Part shown: piece by piece, positions 32,878-41,117 of the stretch
How positions within the stretch are numbered: position 1 is the stretch's first letter
Layout: every line of letters begins with the position of its first letter
Assembly (NCBI GenBank): GCA_040216885.1
Contig: JAVJOG010000027.1
Coordinates: forward strand, 1-64,000
Source of the DNA: Parvibaculum sp040216885
Lineage (GTDB): Bacteria; Pseudomonadota; Alphaproteobacteria; Parvibaculales; Parvibaculaceae
Direction: 5' to 3'
Length of the DNA: 64,000 bases
The notes under the pieces: model-generated
Seen by the model: the letters and a program-made list of their open reading frames with translations, nothing else
Told to the model about the DNA's origin: nothing
Databases searched by the model: none
Position numbers and translations under genes: made by a program

Positions 32878-33429
32878 ATGTTCGGATTTCTTGCGCGCCG
32901 CCTGATCGACACACAGGAGCGAATGACCGGCTCAAGCGCCGACTATGCACGCGATCTCCATGCCGGCTCGCCCGGCGCCTTCTGGCGCTTCACGATTGCG
33001 ATGATGTCGTCCCGCTACGTGAAGACATTGCCCCCTGAAGTCTATTGCGTCGCGGGCTTCGGTGCCCTGCGCGCCGAGGATTGTGGTCCCTGCGTCCAGA
33101 TCGGCGTCAACCTCGCCCTCGCGCAAGGCATCTCGCCCGCCGTCATCCGCGCCGCCGCAACGGGGGATACCGCATCGCTCAGCGAAGAGAACCGTCTGGC
33201 CTATGACTTTGCCTACGCGGTCGCCACCCGCGACCTTCGCGCCGAGGAATTGCGGCCCATGATTGAAAGAAACTGGGGCAAGGCCGGTCTCGCCGAACTG
33301 GCACTGGAGATTGCAAGCGTGCGGAACTACCCGGCAATGAAGCGTGCTTTGGGATATGGTCAATCCTGCCAGCGTGTCGTCATCGAAGGCGAGGTGGCCG
33401 ACGCGCGGCCAAGGGAGGCAGCGGCATGA
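32878..33429 (+). CDS. Carboxymuconolactone decarboxylase-like protein (AhpD-like fold)
   Basis: 183 residues, all-helical, with the Cys pair CGPCVQIGVNLALAQGIS typical of CMD/AhpD-like proteins and a downstream SEENRLAYDFAYAVATRD helix. The Cys-x-x-Cys could act as a thiol-disulfide or peroxidase centre; no substrate is known. CMD-family proteins are the most common partners of ECF41 sigma factors. AAGGAG lies upstream of ATG 32878, and it overlaps the sigma gene by 4 nt (ATGA type). Confidence 0.87.
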   Translation: MFGFLARRLIDTQERMTGSSADYARDLHAGSPGAFWRFTIAMMSSRYVKTLPPEVYCVAGFGALRAEDCGPCVQIGVNLALAQGISPAVIRAAATGDTASLSEENRLAYDFAYAVATRDLRAEELRPMIERNWGKAGLAELALEIASVRNYPAMKRALGYGQSCQRVVIEGEVADARPREAAA

Positions 33430-34319
33430 CCGCGACGGCGAAGCCGGCACGAAGCGACGAGATATTCGAGCGTCACCGCGCCCGCGCCTTCTCGGTCGCC
33501 TATCGCATTGTCGGCTCGGTCAGCGACGCCGAGGACGTCGTGCAGGAAGCGTGGCTGCGCTGGCAGGGCATCGACCCTGCGACAATCCGCAACCCCGAAG
33601 CCTGGCTGGTGACGACGACGGCGCGTCTCGGCATCGATGTCCTGCGCGCCGCCCGTACCCGCCGCGAAACCTATGTCGGGCCCTGGTTGCCCGAGCCGAT
33701 GGTCGAAGCTGCCGCCGAGGCCGAGCCGACGGCGGAAGATCGCCTGGCGCTCGCCGACGATGTGTCGATGGCGCTGCTGCACGTGCTGGAGCGTCTCGCG
33801 CCGGAGGAACGCGCGGCCTTCCTGCTGCATGACGCCTTCGACTATGATTACGGCGAACTGGCGGCATTGCTCGGCAAATCGGAGGCGGCATGTCGCCAGA
33901 CGGTCAGCCGCGCCCGTCGCCGCATCCATGACGGGCACGCGCGTTTCGACACCAGCGCACGCGAGCACGCCCGTCTCGCCGCCGCCTTCGGCAGCGCTAT
34001 CGCCTCCGCGAACCCTCAAGCGTTGATCGATTGCATGAGCGAGGATGTCGTCTTCTATTCGGATGGCGGCGGTAAGGCGATCGCGGCACTCAACCCGCTC
34101 TATGGCCCCGATCATGTCGCGCGCTTCCTCTTCGGCGTGTTGAAAAAGACGCAAGGCACCATCGAAACGCAGCCGGTAAGCGTCAACGGCCGTCCCGGGT
34201 TTCTTCTGACGAGTGACGAAAAGCTCGAGGCCGTGCTGACCTTCGGCATCGCCGACGGGCGCATTGCGGCGATCTATGCGATGCGCAACCCGGACAAACT
34301 GACGCATGTCCGGTTCTAG
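33426..34319 (+). CDS. ECF sigma factor, ECF41 group, with fused SnoaL-like regulatory domain
   Basis: 297 residues. Sigma region 2 (YRIVGSVSDAEDVVQEAWLRW) and region 4 (LAPEERAAFLLHDAFDYDYGELAALLGKSEAACRQTVSRARRR) are followed by a C-terminal SnoaL-like extension. All three ECF41 signatures are present: WLPEP in the linker, DGGGK in the extension, and NPDKL near the C-terminus. In this group the extension replaces an anti-sigma factor and controls activity. It is coupled to the CMD-like gene, and the operon carries the matching promoter at 32370. It converges on xerD with a 9-nt gap. Confidence 0.93.
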   Translation: MTATAKPARSDEIFERHRARAFSVAYRIVGSVSDAEDVVQEAWLRWQGIDPATIRNPEAWLVTTTARLGIDVLRAARTRRETYVGPWLPEPMVEAAAEAEPTAEDRLALADDVSMALLHVLERLAPEERAAFLLHDAFDYDYGELAALLGKSEAACRQTVSRARRRIHDGHARFDTSAREHARLAAAFGSAIASANPQALIDCMSEDVVFYSDGGGKAIAALNPLYGPDHVARFLFGVLKKTQGTIETQPVSVNGRPGFLLTSDEKLEAVLTFGIADGRIAAIYAMRNPDKLTHVRF

Positions 34320-34328
34320 CGCCAGGCG

Positions 34329-35288
34329 TCAGGACGCCTTGCCCTTTTTTGCCAGCGGGTGATGCGTCTGCACGAGATCCTTCAATCGCTCGTCCAGCAC
34401 ATGCGTGTAGATCTGCGTCGTCGAAATATCGGCATGGCCGAGCATTTGCTGCACGGCGCGCAGGTCGGCGCCGTTGGCCAACAGATGGCTTGCGAAGGCG
34501 TGGCGCAGCGTGTGCGGCGAGACGCGCGACGGATCGAGACCCGCCGCAATCGAGAGGTCTTTCAGCAATTGCGCGAACCGGTGCCGCGTGAGGTGCCCTT
34601 GCCGCCCGCGCGACGGAAAGAGCCAGGGCGACGTCTTGTCGCCGAGCCGCTGCGTTCGCAATGGCAAATAGGTGTCGATGGCAAGCCGCGCGGTTTCTGA
34701 GAGCGGCACCAGCCGCTCGCGTCCGCCCTTGCCGCTGACCGACAGGAAACGCTCATCGCCGCGAACCGCCGAGAGTGGCAGTCCGACCAGCTCCGACACG
34801 CGCAGGCCCGTCGCGTAAAGAACTTCCATCAGGCAAACGAGCCGTGCGCGCTTGTAGGCGAGCACCGCCTCCTCCTGCGTCCGTCCGTCCGCCGCGAGCC
34901 GCGACGCGGCCAGCAGCCCGTCCACTTCCTCGACGGTGAGTGTCTTGGGCAGCGGCCGCGCACGCCGCGGTCCTTCGATCGAACCGCAAGGATCGTCCTT
35001 GCGCACACCGTCGGCGAAGAGAAATCCGTGAAACTGACGGATCGCGGAGAGCCGCCGCGCCGCCGTCGACGCCGAGAGGCCCTGCGCGGCGATATATTCA
35101 AGATAATCGCGAATATCCCTGGCCGTCGCCTCGGTCTGCGCTTTTCCGCGCGTCGCGAGAAAGGCTGAAAAATCCTTGAGGTCGCGTTCGTAGGCGTCGA
35201 GCGTATTGCGCGCGGCGCCGCGCTCGGCACTCAGCATTTCGAGAAAGGCTTCGAGATGAAGCCCGCGCTCCACGGATACTTTCGACAT
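34329..35288 (-). CDS. xerD: Site-specific tyrosine recombinase XerD
   Basis: Resolves chromosome dimers at dif with XerC. 319 residues with the SAM-like N-terminal domain and all catalytic residues: Arg in TGLRVSEL, Lys in SGKGGRERLVP, His-x-x-Arg in HTLRHAFAS, His in LGHADISTTQ, and Tyr in IYTHV. ATG 35288 is chosen; a GTG at 35297 would add 3 residues. It lies 19 nt downstream of the secreted protein gene on the same strand. Confidence 0.95.
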   Translation of the reverse strand: MSKVSVERGLHLEAFLEMLSAERGAARNTLDAYERDLKDFSAFLATRGKAQTEATARDIRDYLEYIAAQGLSASTAARRLSAIRQFHGFLFADGVRKDDPCGSIEGPRRARPLPKTLTVEEVDGLLAASRLAADGRTQEEAVLAYKRARLVCLMEVLYATGLRVSELVGLPLSAVRGDERFLSVSGKGGRERLVPLSETARLAIDTYLPLRTQRLGDKTSPWLFPSRGRQGHLTRHRFAQLLKDLSIAAGLDPSRVSPHTLRHAFASHLLANGADLRAVQQMLGHADISTTQIYTHVLDERLKDLVQTHHPLAKKGKAS

Positions 35289-35307
35289 TCCAATCACCCG
35301 ATGTTAC

Positions 35308-37260
35308 TCAACCACGTCCGGCATAGCTGCGCGCCAGAAGCGCTTCGAAAGCGAGTCGCCGGGCCTCGCTTTCGAGATCGACCGCCTTGAGGCTGGCCGT
35401 CGCCTGTGCCGCCGCCCTGGGATGTGCCGCACCGGGCCCACCCAGACCCAGTACGTCGAGCGTCAGCAAAACCGTTTCGCCGATGGCATTCTTGTGACCC
35501 GCCATCTGCAGTTGACCGAGCAACGCCTCGGAAGGCGCGTCTCCCGGCATCGCATTGCGCGCATCGAGCAACGCTTCCCATACGGCGGGCGTCGGCGAGA
35601 GACCGAGCGCATCGAGAAGCATCGCCTCGCAGGCCGCAAAAACCTGCGTCGCGCGCTCGCCCGAGCGAAGATCGGCAATGATTTCAGCCGACACGCTCGC
35701 GCTGTCGAACGCGTCCGGCGCGCCGCCGGCAACTCGCATCAGGGCCGCCAGCTCGCGGCTATCGCGCCCGAGCCCCGGCGCGGCATTCATCACCGACAAC
35801 CACTCCGCCGCCTTGCCGCGTTCGCCGAGCGCCAGAAAAGCACGCAGCGCGGCCGGTGCCATCGGACGCAGCGCATCGGAAGGCGTCATGCCGGCGAGTT
35901 CGTCATACAGGGCCTCGACCGTTGGATAGTAGAGCCCGGCCGCCTCGCCCGTTGCGAAGGCCAGCTTGAATAGCCTTATCCGCTCATCGGCGGCAACGGC
36001 CGCGCCAATCGCCTGATGAATCATTGCCCGCCGCATCGGCGAGGCTTCGGGAATGTCTGAAGTCAGCAGGCCCGCCATCTGCTCGTCGGTAAAGCTCGGC
36101 ATCCCGTAATAGGTCGCAAGCTCGCGGCCATCGATCAGGTCATAACGTGCCGCGCGCTCGGCTATCGCGAGGCGTACATCGTCCTTCAATTCACCGTCGC
36201 GCAGCAGACCCGGCAACAGCGCGGGCTCGGCGATCTCGGCGACATTGTCGGGCAGGTCGCGCCCGGCGAGCCGGTAGAAGGCCGCATCCATGATGCTGAG
36301 CGTGTTCGGCTCCGGCGCGCGCAGCCTGATGCCTGCGGCGGCCTGACCGGCCAGAGAAAAGAACAAGGCATCGTCGAGCCCTTCCTCACGCGCAAGATCG
36401 AGCGTCAGATTGGCGATCTCGGGATTGCCGGCAATAATCTGGCAATAGGCGCTGAGTTTGACGGAGAAGGCCGCCATCTCGTTTCGCGCCGGATCGTTGC
36501 CGGGTGGAATATCGGCAAGCGCCGCGCAAGCGCGGTTGTCGTCGCCGGCCGCCAGCGCGGCACGCGCCAGCTCGACCGCGACTTGTGGTGCACGGGTAGC
36601 GCCGCCCGCCATCGCCAGCTGCAGCGCCTCTTCGGCGCGGCCTGCGGCAAGCAGCCTGTTGATGCGCGCCGCCAGCAGCGGCACGCCGCCACCGGCGCCT
36701 TCCGGCGGGCGGGCGCCCGTCAGCAACAAGCGCTGCGCGAGATCGTCCATGATCGGCGAGCCGGTCGCCACCGGCATCCGGACGAGGTAGGTCTCAATGT
36801 CGGCGCGCGAGGCGCCCTGCCACATGTCAGGTCCGAAACCGCCGTCCTGCAAACCGACAAGCCCGACGCTCGACGTGTCGACACCGGTCAGCGTGCCGAT
36901 CTCGATATCCGAACGTTCGCCACCCGGCACGGCGCTCAGCACGCGGACGGCAGGCTCGCTGGACTGACGGCCGGTGGGAAAAAGATGCGAAGGCGCAGCG
37001 GGCGAAACGGCCTGCACGTCCGGTGAGGACAGGCCGGAAGCCGGCGTGGTCGCCCCATAGCCCGGCGGCACGATGCTCCGCGGGCCATCCGTCTGGCTGG
37101 TCTCCGAGGGCAATGCCGGCGCACGAACCGGTTCCATGCCGGCAGGTGCCTGCAGGACTTTCATTTCCTGGGCGGCGCCAGACACCGCCGGGATGACGAC
37201 GGAGACAAGGAGCGCGAGGCAGGCGGCGCGGCGCCCGCGCCTAGCGCGGAAACTGACCAT
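35308..37260 (-). CDS. Large secreted alpha-helical protein, function unknown
   Basis: 650 residues. Signal peptide (MVSFRARRGRRAACLALLVSVVIPAVSGAA), a Pro/Ser-rich linker (about 30-120), then a long region of short Ala/Leu helices resembling degenerate TPR/Sel1-like repeats (LAARINRLLAAGRAEEALQLAMAGG, ALLRDGELKDDVRLAIAERAARY). There are no catalytic motifs I can name. It probably acts in the periplasm. ATG 37260 is used; it overlaps by 20 nt the 3' end of the small membrane protein gene, so the two are coupled. The group lies between aroK and xerD. Confidence 0.75.
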   Translation of the reverse strand: MVSFRARRGRRAACLALLVSVVIPAVSGAAQEMKVLQAPAGMEPVRAPALPSETSQTDGPRSIVPPGYGATTPASGLSSPDVQAVSPAAPSHLFPTGRQSSEPAVRVLSAVPGGERSDIEIGTLTGVDTSSVGLVGLQDGGFGPDMWQGASRADIETYLVRMPVATGSPIMDDLAQRLLLTGARPPEGAGGGVPLLAARINRLLAAGRAEEALQLAMAGGATRAPQVAVELARAALAAGDDNRACAALADIPPGNDPARNEMAAFSVKLSAYCQIIAGNPEIANLTLDLAREEGLDDALFFSLAGQAAAGIRLRAPEPNTLSIMDAAFYRLAGRDLPDNVAEIAEPALLPGLLRDGELKDDVRLAIAERAARYDLIDGRELATYYGMPSFTDEQMAGLLTSDIPEASPMRRAMIHQAIGAAVAADERIRLFKLAFATGEAAGLYYPTVEALYDELAGMTPSDALRPMAPAALRAFLALGERGKAAEWLSVMNAAPGLGRDSRELAALMRVAGGAPDAFDSASVSAEIIADLRSGERATQVFAACEAMLLDALGLSPTPAVWEALLDARNAMPGDAPSEALLGQLQMAGHKNAIGETVLLTLDVLGLGGPGAAHPRAAAQATASLKAVDLESEARRLAFEALLARSYAGRG

Positions 37261-37384
37261 CGGGGAGAACCTTCTCCACAGTCTGAACTTCGGGCGCGAC
37301 GGCCCGATCGAGATAAAACAGCCCGCCAGCAAAAACCCCCGCGACGAGAGCAATGGCGACAAGGAGGCCGGTAACGCGGCTCAT
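37241..37384 (-). CDS. 47-residue single-span membrane protein
   Basis: Small gene read directly from the sequence. It begins MSRVTGLLVAIALVAGVFAG with a single membrane helix (4-24), then YLDRAVAPEVQTVEKVLPDG and ends QFPR. AAGGAAG lies 6 nt upstream of the ATG at 37384. Its last 20 nt overlap the start of the secreted protein gene. Composition, ribosome site and coupling argue it is real. No function recognised; it may be a membrane partner of the downstream periplasmic protein. Confidence 0.7.
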   Translation of the reverse strand: MSRVTGLLVAIALVAGVFAGGLFYLDRAVAPEVQTVEKVLPDGQFPR

Positions 37385-37747
37385 CTTTTCTTCCTTCTCC
37401 GGGGCCGTGGGCGGCCTTCGGTTTCATGCCGCCATAACGGGAAAAGCCTTAGGCCCCGCTTGCGGCGAAAATGGGGCGTGGCGGGGGCTCCGCCATGCCT
37501 TATCTACTGCCCCGCCCTTACTGGAACCGTGCTAACAATCCGGTAGGATGGCGGTTTTTAGCCGCTTCGCGGATGCCCGGTCCGGACCGAGAATGGGCCG
37601 GACAATAGAACAGCAAGGTTAAGACGGCTATATCGGGCAGGCGGGCAGCCCATATTGCCATATTGAATGCGATCCCCAACCGGGCGGGACCGCTTGTCGG
37701 GCAGGAAAATGGCTGGGAACGAACAATGCAGAACGGCGGAAACGGGC
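37385..37747. other. Divergent intergenic region before aroK
   Basis: 363 nt between the small membrane protein gene (-) and aroK (+). It should hold promoters for both directions, but no near-consensus -35/-10 pair is seen. Sequences around 37640-37670 are A/T-richer (ATATTGCCATATTGAATG). An in-frame ATG for aroK at 37709 would shorten this gap. Confidence 0.4.
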
Positions 37748-38317
37748 ATGGACGAGGTCCTTGCACCGGTGCCGTCCGATGCGCGGTCGATCGTGCTGGT
37801 CGGGTTGATGGGCGCCGGCAAGACGACCGTCGGCCGCCGTCTCGCCCGCCGTCTCGGTCTGGACTTCGTCGACGCCGACGCCGAGATCGAGCAGGCAGCC
37901 GGTGAAACCGTCCCGGAGATTTTCGCCCGCCACGGCGAAGCCGCCTTCCGCGCCGGCGAACGCCGCGTTATTACCCGCCTGCTGGCTGGACCCCCGCATG
38001 TGCTGGCGACCGGCGGTGGCGCCTTCATGGACCCGGTGACCCGCGCCAACATCGCGGCGCGCGGTATTTCGATCTGGCTGAAAGCCGATCTCGATGTACT
38101 GATGAAGCGAGTCGCCAAGCGCGGTGACCGTCCGCTGCTGCAGAACGGCGATCCGCGCAGCACGATGAAACGTCTCATCGACGAACGCTACCCGGTCTAT
38201 GCGGAAGCCGACATCGCCATCGACAGCATCGAAGGCCCGCATGAGGCGGTTGTCGAAACCATCATCGGCAAACTGAATGAGTTTCGTACATGGAGCGGCG
38301 GAGACGGCAATGAGTGA
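37748..38317 (+). CDS. aroK: Shikimate kinase
   Basis: Phosphorylates shikimate in aromatic amino acid synthesis. P-loop SIVLVGLMGAGKTTVGRRLA, DADAEIE for Mg and shikimate binding, FRAGERRVI, and the glycine-rich GGGAF. 189 residues from ATG 37748 (GGCGGA upstream); an ATG at 37709 would add 13 residues. It overlaps aroB by 8 nt, the usual aroK-aroB operon. Confidence 0.95.
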   Translation: MDEVLAPVPSDARSIVLVGLMGAGKTTVGRRLARRLGLDFVDADAEIEQAAGETVPEIFARHGEAAFRAGERRVITRLLAGPPHVLATGGGAFMDPVTRANIAARGISIWLKADLDVLMKRVAKRGDRPLLQNGDPRSTMKRLIDERYPVYAEADIAIDSIEGPHEAVVETIIGKLNEFRTWSGGDGNE

Positions 38318-39428
38318 TGCCATTCGAAAAGTCGTCGTCGATCTCGGCGAGCGCCGTTACGACATTCTGGTCGGCGCCGGACTGATTGCCGATGCCGGGA
38401 CACATCTGAAGCCGCTGTTGCGCCGTGCACGCATTGCCGTCGTCACCGACGAGACGGTGGCGCGCCTCCACTTGCCCGCCCTGCAAGAGAGCCTCGATGT
38501 GGCTGGCATCTACCACGACACGATCGTGCTGCCGCAGGGCGAAAGCACCAAGTCGTTCGCACAACTCGAAAAGCTGACCGAATGGCTCCTCGAAACCGGT
38601 ATCGAACGCGGTGACATCGTCGTCGCGTTGGGTGGCGGCGTGATCGGCGACCTGACTGGCTTTGCCGCCGCGATCCTGCGCCGCGGCGTGGACTTCGTAC
38701 AAATTCCAACGACGCTGCTCTCGCAGGTCGACAGTTCCGTTGGCGGCAAAACCGGCATCAATACCCGCCAGGGAAAAAATCTCGCCGGCGCCTTCCACCA
38801 GCCGCGCCTTGTGCTCGCCGACGTCGCTGCGCTCGAAACCCTGCCGATGCGCGAATTCCTCGCCGGTTATGCGGAAGTCGTCAAATACGGGCTGATCGGC
38901 GACCGTGCCTTTTTCGACTGGCTCGAGGAAAATCTCGACCGCCTGAAGGAAGGCGACCGCGAGGCGCGCGTCCAGGCAATCGTCAAGAGCTGCGAGGCCA
39001 AGGCCGCCACTGTCGCCGCCGATGAGCGCGAAAGCGGCGTTCGCGCCCTCCTCAATCTCGGCCACACCTTCGGCCACGCCCTGGAAGCGGCGACCGGCTT
39101 CTCGCAACGCCTCGTGCATGGCGAAGGCGTCGCCGTCGGCATGGCGCTCGCTTTCGACCTGTCGGCACGTCTCGGGTTCTGCCCTGGGCAGGATGCCGTG
39201 CGCGTCCGCCGGCACCTCGCACGGGCTGGCCTTCCATCACGCCTTGCCGACGTGCCGGGAACGTTGCCCGACGCCGACGCACTGATTGCGTTGATGGGCC
39301 AGGACAAGAAAGTCCAGGACGGCAAGCTGACTTTCATTCTCGCTCGCGCCGTCGGCGAGGCTTTCATCACGCGCGATGTCGATCCCGACGCTTTGCGTAC
39401 CCTGCTGCGGGAACGGGAGCCCGCCTGA
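38310..39428 (+). CDS. aroB: 3-dehydroquinate synthase
   Basis: Converts DAHP to 3-dehydroquinate, using NAD and a divalent metal. 372 residues with GGGVIGDLTGFAAAILRRGVDFVQIPTTLLSQVDSSVGGKTGIN split across the NAD and substrate site, zinc ligands Glu in GYAEVVKYG and His in LNLGHTFGHALE and HGEGVAVGM. It overlaps aroK by 8 nt and is followed after 1 nt by the transporter-like gene. Confidence 0.97.
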   Translation: MSDAIRKVVVDLGERRYDILVGAGLIADAGTHLKPLLRRARIAVVTDETVARLHLPALQESLDVAGIYHDTIVLPQGESTKSFAQLEKLTEWLLETGIERGDIVVALGGGVIGDLTGFAAAILRRGVDFVQIPTTLLSQVDSSVGGKTGINTRQGKNLAGAFHQPRLVLADVAALETLPMREFLAGYAEVVKYGLIGDRAFFDWLEENLDRLKEGDREARVQAIVKSCEAKAATVAADERESGVRALLNLGHTFGHALEAATGFSQRLVHGEGVAVGMALAFDLSARLGFCPGQDAVRVRRHLARAGLPSRLADVPGTLPDADALIALMGQDKKVQDGKLTFILARAVGEAFITRDVDPDALRTLLREREPA

Positions 39429-39429
39429 C

Positions 39430-40722
39430 ATGCTGTCCCTTGGCCTCAGCGCCGTTCTCGGCGCCATTTTTTTGCTTTTGTTGTTTTCGGCTTTCTTTTC
39501 CGGCTCGGAGACGGCACTGACGGCTGCATCGCGTGCGCGCATGCATCGCCTTGCCGAAGATGGCAACAAGCGAGCCCGCACAGTACTTCGGCTTACCGAC
39601 GACCGTGAGCGCCTGATCGGCGCGGTGTTGCTCGGCAACAATCTCGTCAACATCCTGGCCTCGGCGCTCGCCACCAGCCTCTTCCTCGCATTGTTCGGCG
39701 ATGCGGGCGTCGTCTACGCGACGTTGGTAATGACGGCGGTGGTGCTGATCTTCGCCGAGGTCGCGCCCAAGACCTTCGCGATCACCAACACCGACCGGGT
39801 GGCATTGGCTGTGGCACCGGTGTTGCGGATTGTCACCGTGTTGTTCGGTCCGATAACTGCGGCGGTGCAGTTCATCGTCCGGCATTCCCTGCGCGTGTTT
39901 GGCATTAACATCACCGACAACCAGCAGGTGCTGTCGGCGCATGAAGAACTGCGCGGCGCCATCAACCTGCATCATCACGAAGGCGGCGTGGTCAAGATCG
40001 ACCGCGACATGCTGGGCGGCATTCTCGACCTGCACGACCTCGAAGTCAGCGACGTCATGGTTCACCGCAAGAACATCGTGATGATCGATGCCTCACAACC
40101 CAACAGCGAGGTCATCTCGCAGGCATTGGCGAGCCCGCACACGCGCATCCCGCTCTGGCGCGACGACCCGGAAAACATCGTCGGCGTTCTGCACGCCAAG
40201 GACCTGCTGCGCGCCCTTGCAAGCGTGGAGTGGGCGGCCGACAGCATCGATATTCTGTCGATTGCCATCAAGCCGTGGTTCGTTCCCGATACGACGACGC
40301 TGCAGGACCAGCTGAACGCCTTCTTGCGCCGCAAGACGCACTTCGCTCTCGTTGTCGATGAATACGGCGCGCTGATGGGTCTCATCACACTGGAAGACAT
40401 TCTGGAGGAGATCGTCGGCGACATCCGCGATGAGCACGATATCGAAGTGGCGGGCGTCCGCATGCAGCCGGACGGGTCGGTCGTCGTCAACGGCACGGTC
40501 CCGATCCGCGACCTGAACCGCGCTTTCGACTGGTCCCTGCCCGACGAGGAGGCAACAACCATCGCGGGCCTTGTCATCCACGAGGCGCGAACCATCCCCG
40601 AGGTCGGGCAGACGTTCACGTTTCACGGCTTCCGATTCGAGGTTTTACGCCGCCAGCGCAACCAGATCGCGCAACTCCGAATCGCCCCCGCCCGATCCCT
40701 CAAGGCGGCCGCCGGCGACTAG
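39430..40722 (+). CDS. CNNM/CorC-family protein (DUF21, CBS pair, CorC_HlyC)
   Basis: 430 residues: DUF21 membrane domain with FFSGSETALTAASRARMHRLAEDG and FAEVAPKTFAITN, a CBS pair (SDVMVHRKNIVMID...FLRRKTHFALVVDEYGALMGLITLEDILEEIVGDI), and a C-terminal CorC_HlyC domain. Relatives take part in magnesium efflux; here the ion is inferred. It starts 1 nt after aroB and ends in a CTAG shared with the stop of bolA. Confidence 0.92.
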   Translation: MLSLGLSAVLGAIFLLLLFSAFFSGSETALTAASRARMHRLAEDGNKRARTVLRLTDDRERLIGAVLLGNNLVNILASALATSLFLALFGDAGVVYATLVMTAVVLIFAEVAPKTFAITNTDRVALAVAPVLRIVTVLFGPITAAVQFIVRHSLRVFGINITDNQQVLSAHEELRGAINLHHHEGGVVKIDRDMLGGILDLHDLEVSDVMVHRKNIVMIDASQPNSEVISQALASPHTRIPLWRDDPENIVGVLHAKDLLRALASVEWAADSIDILSIAIKPWFVPDTTTLQDQLNAFLRRKTHFALVVDEYGALMGLITLEDILEEIVGDIRDEHDIEVAGVRMQPDGSVVVNGTVPIRDLNRAFDWSLPDEEATTIAGLVIHEARTIPEVGQTFTFHGFRFEVLRRQRNQIAQLRIAPARSLKAAAGD

Positions 40723-40997
40723 TCGGCTTCCGCTTCCTCCGGCGTCATGGCCTTGATGCCCAACGCATGGATCGGATGGCCCATCTCTTCCTTCAGCGCC
40801 GCCGTCACCATGCGCTGACGTTCGACCCGCGACTTGCCGACGAAGCCCGGCGCGACGACAACGACGCGAAAATGGCTCTCCCCGCCCGGCCGATGTCCGG
40901 CGTGACCCTTGTGGAGATGCGACTGGTCCTCGATTTCCAGTTTTGTCGGCGCGAGCGCCGCTTCAAGCTTGCGGCGCATGGTCTCGGCGACGGACAT
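40719..40997 (-). CDS. bolA: BolA family protein
   Basis: 92-residue BolA-type protein with the class II KH fold: KLEAALAPTKLEIEDQSHLHKGHAG, SHFRVVVVAPGFVGKSRVERQRMV, HALGIKAMTPEEA. The His between strands (GHAGH) and C-terminal His are those used in iron-sulfur binding with a CGFS glutaredoxin. It is convergent with the CorC-like gene and divergent from the J-domain gene, a conserved alphaproteobacterial neighbourhood next to cobS. Confidence 0.93.
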   Translation of the reverse strand: MSVAETMRRKLEAALAPTKLEIEDQSHLHKGHAGHRPGGESHFRVVVVAPGFVGKSRVERQRMVTAALKEEMGHPIHALGIKAMTPEEAEAD

Positions 40998-41117
40998 GGC
41001 GGTTTCCGGTTAAGCTGTTCGTTAATGCGCGCCTTGTTAGTGTTCAAACGACCGATACAAGGCAAGGCGCGTCATGCTTCCTTGTTTTAGGACCGACGCC
41101 AACCCATAATTTGAGCT

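Noticed and set aside
41010..41025. TTAA-N8-TTAA resembling a CtrA site between bolA and the J-domain gene
   Set aside because: CtrA sites have a 7-bp spacer; this has 8.
41028..41071. CGCGCCTTG/CAAGGCGCG inverted repeat
   Set aside because: 9-bp stem with a 26-nt loop and no T-tract; not a terminator or clear operator.
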